This document shows, in pieces, positions 42,936 through 51,833 of a stretch of 64,000 nt of DNA. The position numbers were made by a program, and so were the translations under genes. The stretch's first letter is position 1, and every line of letters starts with the position of its first letter. This stretch comes from CAJCIS01 sp965276755 (GTDB lineage: Bacteria > Pseudomonadota > Alphaproteobacteria > Acetobacterales > Acetobacteraceae): contig OZ255625.1 in NCBI GenBank assembly GCA_965276755.1, positions 3,658,001 to 3,722,000 of the forward strand. The letters are read 5' to 3'. Below the pieces are notes generated by a model. The model made no database searches and was not told the origin of the DNA. It saw only the letters and a list, made by a program, of their open reading frames with translations.

Positions 42936-43988
42936 CTAGATCGCGTCCACGGTCGCCGGCGCTTGCCCCTCGGTATGCACGATACGTACGACCGTGCCGG
43001 GATGGTTGTCTGCCATCTCGATGCGCGCGCGCAACTGCTTGGCCAGCGCGGTGACGATGCTTGTGCCCAGCCCCGCGCGCGCATCCGGCGAGGCCGGGGG
43101 CATGCCCACCCCGTTGTCGCTGACCGTCAGAGCCCAGGAGGGTCCATCGGCATGGTAGTCCACCGTGATCCTGCCCCGGCAATCGCCGGGAAAGGCATGC
43201 TTGAGCGCATTGATCACCAATTCAGTCACGATCAGGCCCAAGCTAACGGAAACGTCGGCGCGGCTCAGGCTGTCGTCAGCCACCACCCGCAGACTGAGCT
43301 GCGTCGGGTCACGGATCATGGAATCGCCAAGACTGGCGCATAATTTTTCAAAGTAGGATTTCAGCGCGACGTCGTCACTACTGGCGATCGCAAGCTGCTT
43401 CTGCACAGCAGCTACCGACATCACCCGATGATGCGCCGCATGAAGGTGCGTGCGCGTCTCGTCCGATTGCACCCGCCGCGCACTCTGCAGCAGCACACTG
43501 GCAATGATCTGCAGGGAATTGGCCACGCGGTGCTGCAACTCCTGCAGCAGCACGCCCTTCTCGCGCACCAGATCGTCCTTCAGCCTCTCGGCAAGGCGCG
43601 CATCGGTGACATCGGCCACCGCCATAAGCAGCCTGACCTGGCTTGCATCGCCATAATCGAGCTTCTGCGCATTCACCACCAACCGGCGGTCTAAGGCACC
43701 CGGCCGCCGCAAATCCATCTCATAGGCCTCGACCCGCGCGTGACCCGAGGCGGTGGCGCCCAGCAAGGTCGCAAGCTGGGGCGACCGCCATTCGCCGCCC
43801 CCCAGGTCAGCGAGCTTGCGGCCGCCAATGGCGAGGGGAGACAGACCGAAGGCTTGCGCAAAGGAACCGCTCGCCGCCAGCACGGTCAATCCGCCATTCA
43901 GCAGAAGCAGGGGCGCGCTGGAGGATGCCACGACAGCCAGGGCGAGGCTGGAGCCAATATCGTCCGCTGCGGGCTCGATGATGTTCAA
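42936..43988 (-). CDS. sensor histidine kinase (HisKA_2/HWE-like)
   Basis: 350 residues, no membrane segment. An N-terminal PAS-like domain (PLLLLNGGLTVLAASGSFAQ; AVADVTDARLAERLK) leads to a phospho-acceptor helix LLQELQHRVANSLQIIASVL with His153, then an ATPase domain with ELVINALKHAFPG (N box) and VSDNGVGMPP (G1 box). Such kinases often feed general stress or light/redox signals in alphaproteobacteria. There is no response regulator gene beside it. The start is ATG 43988, preceded by a 197-bp region with nothing recognisable. Confidence 0.86.
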   Translation of the reverse strand: MNIIEPAADDIGSSLALAVVASSSAPLLLLNGGLTVLAASGSFAQAFGLSPLAIGGRKLADLGGGEWRSPQLATLLGATASGHARVEAYEMDLRRPGALDRRLVVNAQKLDYGDASQVRLLMAVADVTDARLAERLKDDLVREKGVLLQELQHRVANSLQIIASVLLQSARRVQSDETRTHLHAAHHRVMSVAAVQKQLAIASSDDVALKSYFEKLCASLGDSMIRDPTQLSLRVVADDSLSRADVSVSLGLIVTELVINALKHAFPGDCRGRITVDYHADGPSWALTVSDNGVGMPPASPDARAGLGTSIVTALAKQLRARIEMADNHPGTVVRIVHTEGQAPATVDAI

Positions 43989-44185
43989 TGATGCACGCCT
44001 AGCTGTAGCCGCCGGCTTGCTCAGCCAGAACTGGTGCGGGGTCTGGTGACCTCGTCCGGTTTCGGCGCAGAGAAGCGGATGCAGCCATTATATGGCACGG
44101 CGCAAGAACTTTACGCCCAGCCAAGTGGAACAGCAGTCACGTTTTCGCAAGAAGTGAAGAGCCACCAACCGCGTGCCGTGTCGCT

Positions 44186-46360
44186 TTACGCGCCGTTGAC
44201 GATAGTCAATCCCGTGCTGCACCGCAGCACATCGACCATTATGCCGGAAAGCTGCCGCCTGGCGACAATATCCGCACTGCCGCCGGCGAGGCTCAGCTGA
44301 CGCAGCACCACCTCATCCAGGAATGGCGGCAGCGCGGGGTGCGCAAATGCGATGGTATTCGCGGCTGGATCAAAGGCCAGTCCAAGGCAAGATTGCATCA
44401 GCGACAATGGCGCCACCGCCGCCCAAGCCTGCGGCGAGCACGCCACGGGATAGAAGGTCGGCCCCCGGCTGCGCTGGCGCGCAAAGCCGCAGAAGAGTTC
44501 CGGCAGGCGCCGCAGGTCGATCGCGCTGGACGCGGCGAACAGCCCCTCGAAAATCCGCCCCGCCTCCTCGCTGAACCCATAGCGTGCAAAGCCCGCGGCG
44601 ATCAGCGCATTATCGTGCGGCCAGACCGATCCGTTGTGATAGCTCATAGGATTGTAGCGCGCTTCGGTGGTGGCCACCGTGCGCACGCCCCAGCCGGAGA
44701 ACGATGCGCCATCCATCAGGCTGGCAACGACGGCGCCTGCGCGTTGCGGATAGGCAATGCCGGTGAACAGTGCGTGCCCCGCATTGGACGTGCGCACGCG
44801 GCACGCTCTTTTTGCACCATCGAGCGCCAGCACATAGGTACCCAGCGCCTCATCGAAGAAGCACACGTCAAAGCGTGCGCGCAACGCCTGTGCGCGCGCT
44901 TCCAGCGTCGCCGCGCGTGCCGGCTGGCCGAGCGCTCGCGCAATCTGGCCCGCCGCATTCCACGCGCCATAGACATAGGCCTGCACTTCCACCAGCGCGA
45001 TCGGCCCCGTGGCCAGCGCGCCATCTTCATGGAAGATCGAATCATGGCTGTCCTTCCAGCCCTGATTGGCCAGGCCTAACGCCGTGCGCCGGCCGTATTC
45101 GACGAAGCCATCGCCGTCGCCATCGCCATCGGTATCGATCCAGCTCAGCGCGCGCTCGATATTGGGCCACAGTGCGGCCACGCTCGCCACATCGCCTGTG
45201 CGCTGCAAATAGGCGCCCGCCAGCATGACGAAAAGCGGCGTGCTGTCCACGCTGCCGTAATAATGACGGAAGGGCACTTCCCCCAAAATCGCCATTTCGC
45301 CGCAGCGAACCTCATGCAGGATCTTGCCAGGCTGAGCGTCTGCCGCATCGTCATAGGCACTCGCCTGGTTCGCCGCCAGGTGGCGCAGCACGCCCAATGC
45401 GATCGCCGGATCAATCCAAAGCGTCTGCAACGCGGTAATCAGCCCGTCCCGCCCAAATACGGTCGAAAACCACGGAATGCCCGCATACGGATACGATCCT
45501 TGCGGCGTCTCGGTTGTCAGCATGGCAAGATCGGCAACTGCGCGGCGCACCGCCTCGTTGAACGCCGTGTTGTTGGTGGCAATCGAGGCCGCGCGCGCCG
45601 CCGTGCGCCGCAACGCGCGGCGGGAGGCTGCTAAGGCAGCAAAAAAAGCCTGATGGGGCAAAGCGTGATCGATCTTTTCCGCGATCGTCGGCGTACAGGC
45701 GATCTCCAGATAGATGGTTTCGGTGCCACCTGGTGCGAGCGTGATCTCGAATGTCGCGCCATGCTCCTCCAGCCTGTGCGGCGAGGGCCCAAAACGAAAG
45801 CGCGTCTGCCGGCGGACACCATCCAGCCCGGTATAGGACAGGGTGACGCGATCGGCCGCGATGTCGGGCGGATGCGTCCACCCGTGCCGGGCGCGGGTGG
45901 TGCCTCGCACTTCGAACAAATCGTCGAAATCGGTGGCGAATAGTACAGACAGGCGCACCCGCCGCTCTGCGCGATCGTAATTGCCCACCGCCAGCCGCTC
46001 GTAGCAGACGCCCTGCCACAAAAAGCGCGAGCGCCGCAGGTGGATGACATCGTGCTCGATCAGCAATTTCCCGTCGCTGTCATTGATAGTGGGATTGCTC
46101 AGGTCGCAGGTGAGCGTGCCATTGTCGTTGCTCATGCTCGAACTCAGCAGGATTGGCCGCTGCTGTTCGATCATCAGCATGAAGCGAGACAAATGGCGCG
46201 TATCGTTGTGATAGAGCCCCTCGGGGCTGCCGCCGTCGGACAGGGCGTCGCCGCTCGGATCGAAAATGCCGAAGGTTTCACCCTGCTTGAGCGTGCGGGG
46301 ACGCCGCTCGGCCACCGTCGCGCCGGAGGGCACGGCATACAGCACCGGTGCCTCTGGCAC
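44186..46360 (-). CDS. amylo-alpha-1,6-glucosidase / glycogen debranching-like enzyme
   Basis: 724 residues. An N-terminal beta domain (GLYHNDTRHLSRFMLMIEQQ, SNDNGTLTCDLSNP) matches the GDE_N_bis region. A catalytic (alpha/alpha)6 barrel follows: GIPWFSTVFGRDGLITALQ, SYHNGSVWPHDNALIAAGFA. It probably hydrolyses alpha-1,6 branches or a related glucan. It is the third gene of an operon with a GT4 enzyme and a second debranching-like enzyme (about 30% alike by eye). The start is GTG 46360; a 54-bp palindrome lies in the gap before it. Confidence 0.85.
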   Translation of the reverse strand: MPEAPVLYAVPSGATVAERRPRTLKQGETFGIFDPSGDALSDGGSPEGLYHNDTRHLSRFMLMIEQQRPILLSSSMSNDNGTLTCDLSNPTINDSDGKLLIEHDVIHLRRSRFLWQGVCYERLAVGNYDRAERRVRLSVLFATDFDDLFEVRGTTRARHGWTHPPDIAADRVTLSYTGLDGVRRQTRFRFGPSPHRLEEHGATFEITLAPGGTETIYLEIACTPTIAEKIDHALPHQAFFAALAASRRALRRTAARAASIATNNTAFNEAVRRAVADLAMLTTETPQGSYPYAGIPWFSTVFGRDGLITALQTLWIDPAIALGVLRHLAANQASAYDDAADAQPGKILHEVRCGEMAILGEVPFRHYYGSVDSTPLFVMLAGAYLQRTGDVASVAALWPNIERALSWIDTDGDGDGDGFVEYGRRTALGLANQGWKDSHDSIFHEDGALATGPIALVEVQAYVYGAWNAAGQIARALGQPARAATLEARAQALRARFDVCFFDEALGTYVLALDGAKRACRVRTSNAGHALFTGIAYPQRAGAVVASLMDGASFSGWGVRTVATTEARYNPMSYHNGSVWPHDNALIAAGFARYGFSEEAGRIFEGLFAASSAIDLRRLPELFCGFARQRSRGPTFYPVACSPQAWAAVAPLSLMQSCLGLAFDPAANTIAFAHPALPPFLDEVVLRQLSLAGGSADIVARRQLSGIMVDVLRCSTGLTIVNGA

Positions 46361-46430
46361 GATGGCGGATGGCTGGTCGATGGTCTGCTACTCCTGCAGG
46401 TGCTTCGGATTCTGTAGTGCGAATCAGCAG

Positions 46431-46484
46431 AAGGCTGGGGGAGATGTGGCTGACGTATACGTCAGCCACATCTCCCCCAGCCTT
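46431..46484. repeat. perfect 54-bp palindrome of family B
   Basis: Every base from 46431 to 46484 pairs with its partner about the centre between 46457 and 46458. The arm reads AAGGCTGGGGGAGATGTGGC and ends in TGACGTA. It lies between the GT4 gene and the downstream debranching-enzyme gene. It could form a long stem in mRNA. Confidence 0.92.
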
Positions 46485-46529
46485 TCTCGCCTGGATCATG
46501 TGTCAGTTTCAACGCTGATTGGTATAAGT

Positions 46530-47609
46530 TCAAGAAACCCTCAGGCCGCGCGCATGGCTGCGCGTCTGCATCCCAGGCAATGCCTGATAAAGGGAGACGT
46601 AGTCGCTAGCCATGCGATCGACAGTAAAGCGGTTTTCAAAGGCCGCGCGCACGCCGGCGCGGTCCAGCGCCCGCGCGCGCGGCACGGCGGCAATCGCCTC
46701 CTCGATGCTGCTGACGATGAAACCGGACACGCCGTCCTCGATGATCTCAGGCACCGAGCCGCAGTCAAAGGCAATCACCGGCGTGCCGCAGGCCATCGCC
46801 TCGATCATCACCAGGCCGAAAGGCTCGGGCCAGTCGATCGGAAAAACGAGTGCGGCGGCATTGCCCAGGAATTCGCCCTTCTGCGCATCATTGATCTCGC
46901 CGATATAGTCGGCCTCGGCGTGGCGCGCCAGCATCGGTGCGATCACCTCGTCCCAATAGACCTGGTCGGCCCGATCGACCTTCGCCGCGATCTTGCACGG
47001 CATGCCCGATCCTGCCGCAATTTCCAGCACGCGGTCCGGCCGCTTTTCGGGCGATATGCGCCCCAGGAACGCAAGATAGCCGCCGTCCGGCGCGGGACGC
47101 GGCTGGGGCGAAAAAGCCAGAAGCTCGGGCGGCAAGCCGTGATGCACGGTGGCTGCCCAATTGACCGGCGGCATCGGCGTGCGCTGGTGGTCTGAAATGG
47201 AAACGACAGGAATTTCGGCAAATGCGCGATAGAAAGGCACCAGATCGGGCAGATCCAGGCGCCCGTGCAATGTCGTGATAGTGCGCTGCGCCAAGGGCCG
47301 GATCAGCGGGAATTGCAGCACATCCATATGAAAATGCAGCACGTCGAATTCCGCCTGCCTGCGGATCACCTCGTCGAGCATCATCATATAGTAGGGCATC
47401 GGATCGCGAATGGCCGGATTGAGGCGCAACGCCATCTCGCAGCCCGGTATCAGCCGCGCCGTGGTACGCGAATCACCGCTGGCGAACAGCGTGACCTCAT
47501 GGCCCTGCCGCACCAGTTCCTCCGTCAGGAACGAGACGATGCGTTCGGTCCCGCCATATAATCGGGGAGGGCAGCTCTCGGCGAGCGGTGCGATCTGGGC
47601 AATTCTCAT
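46530..47609 (-). CDS. glycosyltransferase family 4 protein
   Basis: 359 residues, GT-B fold. An N-terminal acceptor domain (CPPRLYGGTERIVSFLTEEL; LHFHMDVLQFPLIRPLAQRT) and donor domain with YLAFLGRISPEKRPDRVLEI and the E-x7-E motif region (PFGLVMIEAMACGTPVIAFD, CGSVPEIIEDGVSGF). It transfers a sugar to an unknown acceptor. The ATG 47609 has an AAGGA site. It sits between two debranching-like enzymes on the same strand, pointing to storage glucan or trehalose-type metabolism (inference). Confidence 0.88.
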   Translation of the reverse strand: MRIAQIAPLAESCPPRLYGGTERIVSFLTEELVRQGHEVTLFASGDSRTTARLIPGCEMALRLNPAIRDPMPYYMMMLDEVIRRQAEFDVLHFHMDVLQFPLIRPLAQRTITTLHGRLDLPDLVPFYRAFAEIPVVSISDHQRTPMPPVNWAATVHHGLPPELLAFSPQPRPAPDGGYLAFLGRISPEKRPDRVLEIAAGSGMPCKIAAKVDRADQVYWDEVIAPMLARHAEADYIGEINDAQKGEFLGNAAALVFPIDWPEPFGLVMIEAMACGTPVIAFDCGSVPEIIEDGVSGFIVSSIEEAIAAVPRARALDRAGVRAAFENRFTVDRMASDYVSLYQALPGMQTRSHARGLRVS

Positions 47610-47816
47610 TCAACTACGTCCTTGCAAGCCCGCGGCCGAATGGCCCCCGCGCGTCCAGGCATCCGGCTGACATACCTACCCTGGCTTACACATGTGGTCT
47701 CACGGCCCGAGTGCATCAATGCGGCGATGCACAACGGCTGGACACATCTATATGACTACTCGCATGAAACCGTTCTGAAGGCCGATCGGTTCACCACGAG
47801 CCCTGGCGTTCTGACG

Positions 47817-49970
47817 TCAAACACATGAACCAAGGACATCGCCGAACGGCCGGCGAACAACCAGAGCGGCATCACCCGTCAGTACCTCGTGCCTCGTGTC
47901 CTCTCCTTCACGCCAGAACCGAATCGCGAACTCGGCTTTGCCGACCCGCAGTTTGGACAGAGTGACATCGGGTAGCCATTTCGGCAGCGCGGGATCGATG
48001 AACAGGCTGTTTCGGGGTGCGTCCGGCACCACGCCCAACATGGCCTGAAGCAGCATGAAGGCCGATCCCGCCGCCCAGGCCTGTGGCACGTTTGCGCCTA
48101 AATATTGTACAGGAAAGTTGGTGCCGTCCATCTGGATGCCGGCATAGAGCTCCGGCAGCTGGCTGCCCTGGAAGTAATGTGCGGCGCCGCTGATGGCGCG
48201 CGCGACCTGCGCCGCCTCGGCGTGAAAACCATAGCGCTTGAAGCCCGCAGCGATGATGGAATTGTCATGCGGCCACACCGCGCCGAGCTGGTAGGCGTAC
48301 GGATTGTATGCCGCATGTTCGGCCGACAGGGTCCGAATGCCCCAGCCGGACCACATGTCCGGCGCCATCAGGCGCGCCACGACCCGTGCGGCACGATCGG
48401 GCGGCACGATCCCCGTCCACAGGCAGTGCCCGGGATTGGAGGCCACGGACAGGACCGGCCTTTTCTGCCCGTCCAAAGCAAAGGCGTAAAAGCCGCCCGC
48501 TTCATCCCAGAACAATTCATTGAATTGCGCAAACAGCCGATCCGCTTTTGCGGTCAGGCGTTTGGCGCGCGCGCCATCGCCGGCAGAAGCAAACATCTCC
48601 GCCATGCATTGCCAGGCCATATACACGTAGCCCTGCAACTCGCACAGCGCCTTGGGTCCTTGCACCAGGCTGCCATCGGGATACATGACCGCCTCGCCGC
48701 TGTCCTTCCAACCCATGTTCTCGTATCCCGCGCTCGATCGCGTCTGGTATTCCTGCAGGCCGTCACCGTCCCGATCGCCCCACTCATCAATCCATGTCAG
48801 GCACGCTTCGGCGGTTTCGCGATGCGTCTCGAAAAGGTCGTGATCACCCGTTGCGCGCCAGGTCGCGTGCAGCGTGATCAGCCACAGCGGTGTTGCGTCC
48901 GCCGTGCCATAATAGGGCGTGTGCGGAATGAGCTTGAAATGCGCGAGTTCGCCCTGTCGGAGCTCGTGCATGATCTTGCCCGGCTCGGCGTCGCGATAGT
49001 CGTCGCGCTCGGTTGCCTGAAGCGCGCCGAGCACCTCGATCGTGCCGCGGGCAAATTCCGGATAGACAATAATATTCTGCAACGAGACGATCAGGCTGTC
49101 GCGGCCGAACGGGGCCATGAACCAGGGCAGCCCGGCGGCCGGCAGGAAAACCATGTGATCGCCACTACTGCTGGGCAGACGCAACGCGGACATGTCGTCG
49201 ATCGCCTGATTGAAGAAGCGGTAGTACTCCTCATTGGATGACGTGAAGCTCAGCACGTTCTGGCGCCAGTCGCGTTGCATGGCGGCATGGCGGCTTTCCG
49301 CGTCATGGGCGACGCACTCGGCAGGCGCGGGGACAATCTTTCCTCCATCGCCCAGATCGTAATGCAGGCAGCAATGCCAGCTTGCGCCCGATTTCAGTTC
49401 GACCTCGAAGCTCAGCCGGCCATTCGCGTAAAGCGCCGGCGCGCCGATTGCCGTTATCGTGAGCGACCGCATGAAGTCGGCGTTGCAATACGCGTTCACC
49501 AGCGCCTGGCTATCCGCATTCCAGACGGTGCTGATCTTGCCGCGCCGCACGATCTTTTCGGACTTGACTTCGAAAAGATCGGCGAAATCGCAGCGCAACG
49601 AAATCTCGAGGTTGAAGCGCACCGCGCCCGCGCCATAATTGGTGATGTCGAGATCCTCGTGCATCCCGCCATCCAGCTCCCGGCTGATCACCAGCGCCAG
49701 CGTGCGCGGGGCAATCGGCCCATCCCGCGTCAGGACATCACCGTTGGTCAAAAAGATCCGCGCGGCATAATAGGCGATCGCACCGCCATTCAGCACCACC
49801 CATGGCTCGCCATCGGCGTAGATGGACCACGCGCTGATGATGCGTGTGTCCAGGTAATACAGGCCCCTCTCGCTCGGCGAACGCACCTGCCCGTCGGGCT
49901 CGGACACCAGGACCGTCTGACCTTGATGAATGGCGATCTGCGGGGGACCGACCTGGACTTGAAGGGGCAT
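47817..49970 (-). CDS. amylo-alpha-1,6-glucosidase / glycogen debranching-like enzyme
   Basis: 717 residues with the same two-domain plan as the 44186-46360 gene: an N-terminal region (GLYYLDTRIISAWSIYADGE) and an (alpha/alpha)6 catalytic barrel (GLPWFMAPFGRDSLIVSLQN; AYQLGAVWPHDNSIIAAGFK). The two enzymes are clear paralogues but far from identical, so probably not a recent duplication. It is the first gene of the operon. The ATG 49970 is preferred; residues reading from 50051 lie in the divergent promoter region shared with trpG. Confidence 0.84.
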   Translation of the reverse strand: MPLQVQVGPPQIAIHQGQTVLVSEPDGQVRSPSERGLYYLDTRIISAWSIYADGEPWVVLNGGAIAYYAARIFLTNGDVLTRDGPIAPRTLALVISRELDGGMHEDLDITNYGAGAVRFNLEISLRCDFADLFEVKSEKIVRRGKISTVWNADSQALVNAYCNADFMRSLTITAIGAPALYANGRLSFEVELKSGASWHCCLHYDLGDGGKIVPAPAECVAHDAESRHAAMQRDWRQNVLSFTSSNEEYYRFFNQAIDDMSALRLPSSSGDHMVFLPAAGLPWFMAPFGRDSLIVSLQNIIVYPEFARGTIEVLGALQATERDDYRDAEPGKIMHELRQGELAHFKLIPHTPYYGTADATPLWLITLHATWRATGDHDLFETHRETAEACLTWIDEWGDRDGDGLQEYQTRSSAGYENMGWKDSGEAVMYPDGSLVQGPKALCELQGYVYMAWQCMAEMFASAGDGARAKRLTAKADRLFAQFNELFWDEAGGFYAFALDGQKRPVLSVASNPGHCLWTGIVPPDRAARVVARLMAPDMWSGWGIRTLSAEHAAYNPYAYQLGAVWPHDNSIIAAGFKRYGFHAEAAQVARAISGAAHYFQGSQLPELYAGIQMDGTNFPVQYLGANVPQAWAAGSAFMLLQAMLGVVPDAPRNSLFIDPALPKWLPDVTLSKLRVGKAEFAIRFWREGEDTRHEVLTGDAALVVRRPFGDVLGSCV

Positions 49971-50137
49971 TTTCACTCGCGTTTCGGTGGTGGGTGCAAA
50001 GCTTGCATACCCGGCGCGCCGGGCGCTGGCGTGGAAAAGCGGCCTCGCCACGGGCCCTTCGCCGGGTGGCAGCCGAGGTTACCGCCGGCCGGGCGCACCA
50101 CCTCGCCTGGCAGGGCAATCTGCCCTATGATTGCACC

Positions 50138-50734
50138 ATGATCCTGCTGATCGACAATTATGACAGCTTCACCTTCAACCTCGTCCACTATCTGGGCGAG
50201 CTCGGCGCCACCTGCCTGGTCCGCCGCAACGACGCACTGACCCCCGCCGAGGCCATCGCCATGGCGCCGGAAGCCATCGTCATCTCACCCGGTCCCTGCT
50301 CGCCGAACGAGGCCGGCATCTGTCTGGACCTGATCGCCGCCACGGCTGGCCGCATTCCCTTGCTCGGCGTCTGCCTCGGCCACCAGGCGATCGGCCAAGC
50401 CTTCGGCGGCGAGGTGATCCGCGCGCCCGCGCCGATGCACGGCAAGGTCAGCGCCATGCACCATGACGGCACCGGCGTGTTCGCCGGCCTGCCGAGCCCG
50501 TTCAACGCCACGCGCTACCACAGCCTGACCGTGGACCCGGCAACGTTGCCGGCCTGCCTGATCGTCAACGCCCACACGGCCGACGGCATCATCATGGGAC
50601 TGCGCCATTCCAGCCTGGCCATTCATGGCGTGCAGTTTCATCCGGAAAGCATCGCCTCCGAACATGGCCACGCGTTGCTGCGTAATTTCCTCGAAATTGC
50701 GGGAGGCGCTCAATTGGTCGGGCAGGCAGCATGA
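50138..50734 (+). CDS. trpG: anthranilate/aminodeoxychorismate synthase glutamine amidotransferase
   Basis: 198 residues, class I glutamine amidotransferase. NYDSFTFNLVHYLGELGA, nucleophile Cys79 in GVCLGHQAIGQAFGG, and the His/Glu dyad in HGVQFHPESIASEHG. It supplies ammonia for anthranilate synthesis (TrpE partner) and possibly for folate (PabB partner). trpE is not in the window. It heads the trpGDC-moaC-moeA-lexA run and is separated from trpD by an inverted pair of family A hairpins. Confidence 0.93.
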   Translation: MILLIDNYDSFTFNLVHYLGELGATCLVRRNDALTPAEAIAMAPEAIVISPGPCSPNEAGICLDLIAATAGRIPLLGVCLGHQAIGQAFGGEVIRAPAPMHGKVSAMHHDGTGVFAGLPSPFNATRYHSLTVDPATLPACLIVNAHTADGIIMGLRHSSLAIHGVQFHPESIASEHGHALLRNFLEIAGGAQLVGQAA

Positions 50735-50739
50735 AAGAA

Positions 50740-50782
50740 AGGAAGCAGTCCTTTTTTGAAAAAAAGGACCAAAAAACTTTTC
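50740..50782 (-). repeat. AT-rich hairpin repeat, family A (left of an inverted pair)
   Basis: Hairpin GTCCTTTTTTGAAAAAAAGGAC (50748-50769), then CAAAAAACTTTT. It faces the copy at 50802. Confidence 0.82.
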
Positions 50783-50801
50783 CTCCTTGGCTTAAGCTTT
50801 C

Positions 50802-50845
50802 AAAAGTTTTTTGGTTCTTTTTTTCAAAAAAGAACACCTTCCTTT
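50802..50845 (+). repeat. AT-rich hairpin repeat, family A (right of an inverted pair)
   Basis: AAAAGTTTTTTG, hairpin GTTCTTTTTTTCAAAAAAGAAC (50814-50835), ACCTTCCTT. The trpD start codon proposed here overlaps its end. Confidence 0.82.
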
Positions 50846-51818
50846 GCCTCACCTAAGCGAGGCGCAGGCGTACGACGCCTTTGCCCGCATCATGGACGGC
50901 CACGCGAGCACGCCACAGATCGCCGCCCTGCTGACCGCCCTGCACGTCCGTGGCGAAACCCCGGCTGAACTGGCAGGCTGCGTGCGCGCCGCCCGCGCCC
51001 GCATGAGCCCTATTGCCGCCCCGCCCGGCACGATCGATGTCTGCGGCACAGGTGGCGACGGCCACAACACGCTCAACGTCTCCACCGCCGTGGCCTTCGT
51101 CACCGCCGCCTGCGGCGTGCCCACCGCCAAGCACGGCAACCGCGCGCTGAGCAGCAGCACAGGTGCGGCCGACGTGCTCACTGCCCTGGGCATTGACATC
51201 CAAGCCGATCGCGCGGCCCAAACCCTGGCCCGCACCAACCTGGCCTTCCTCTTCGCACCCAACCACCACCCCGCCCTGCGACACGCAGCAGAAGCGCGCG
51301 CCGCCCTCGGCTTTCGCACCTTGTTCAATCTGATCGGGCCCCTCTGCAATCCGGCCGGCGTCACCCGCCAGCTTGTCGGCGTCTTCTCTCCCGCCTGGCT
51401 CGAACCGGCGGCGGCCACGCTGGGCGCGCTCGGCGCCGAGCACGCCTGGGTCGTGCACGGCCAGGGCCTGGACGAGCTGACCCTGGCCGGCGAAAGCCTC
51501 GTCTGCGAATGGCACAACGGCCAGCTGCGCCACTTCACCGTCACGCCCGAAGCAGCCGGCCTGGCCCGCGCGCCGATTGCCGCCATCACCGGCGGCAACG
51601 CGCCCCACAACGCCGCCCGCCTGCGCGCCCTACTACAGGGCGAGCCCGGCCCCTACCGGGACACGGTCGTGCTCAACGCCGCGGCCGCCCTCATCATCGC
51701 CGGCCGCGCGCACGATCTCGCGCACGGCGCGCAACAGGCCGCCCACGCCCTTCAAACCGGTGCTGCCTTGCGTAAACTCCAGGCGTTGCAAGATGCATCC
51801 ATCGCCGGCGCCGCCTGA
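50844..51818 (+). CDS. trpD: anthranilate phosphoribosyltransferase
   Basis: 324 residues from TTG 50844. Core motifs are complete: DVCGTGGDGHNTLNVSTAVA (PRPP loop), KHGNRALSSSTGAADVL, and NLIGPLCNPA. It transfers phosphoribose to anthranilate. The N-terminus is unusual: homologues have roughly ten to fifteen residues of first helix before the LSEAEA-like segment, but here the frame enters the family A hairpin instead. A TTG at 50811 would translate the repeat (MVLFFKKEH). There is no clear ribosome site. Confidence 0.9.
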   Translation: MPHLSEAQAYDAFARIMDGHASTPQIAALLTALHVRGETPAELAGCVRAARARMSPIAAPPGTIDVCGTGGDGHNTLNVSTAVAFVTAACGVPTAKHGNRALSSSTGAADVLTALGIDIQADRAAQTLARTNLAFLFAPNHHPALRHAAEARAALGFRTLFNLIGPLCNPAGVTRQLVGVFSPAWLEPAAATLGALGAEHAWVVHGQGLDELTLAGESLVCEWHNGQLRHFTVTPEAAGLARAPIAAITGGNAPHNAARLRALLQGEPGPYRDTVVLNAAAALIIAGRAHDLAHGAQQAAHALQTGAALRKLQALQDASIAGAA

Positions 51819-51833
51819 CCACCTGGACGCAAC

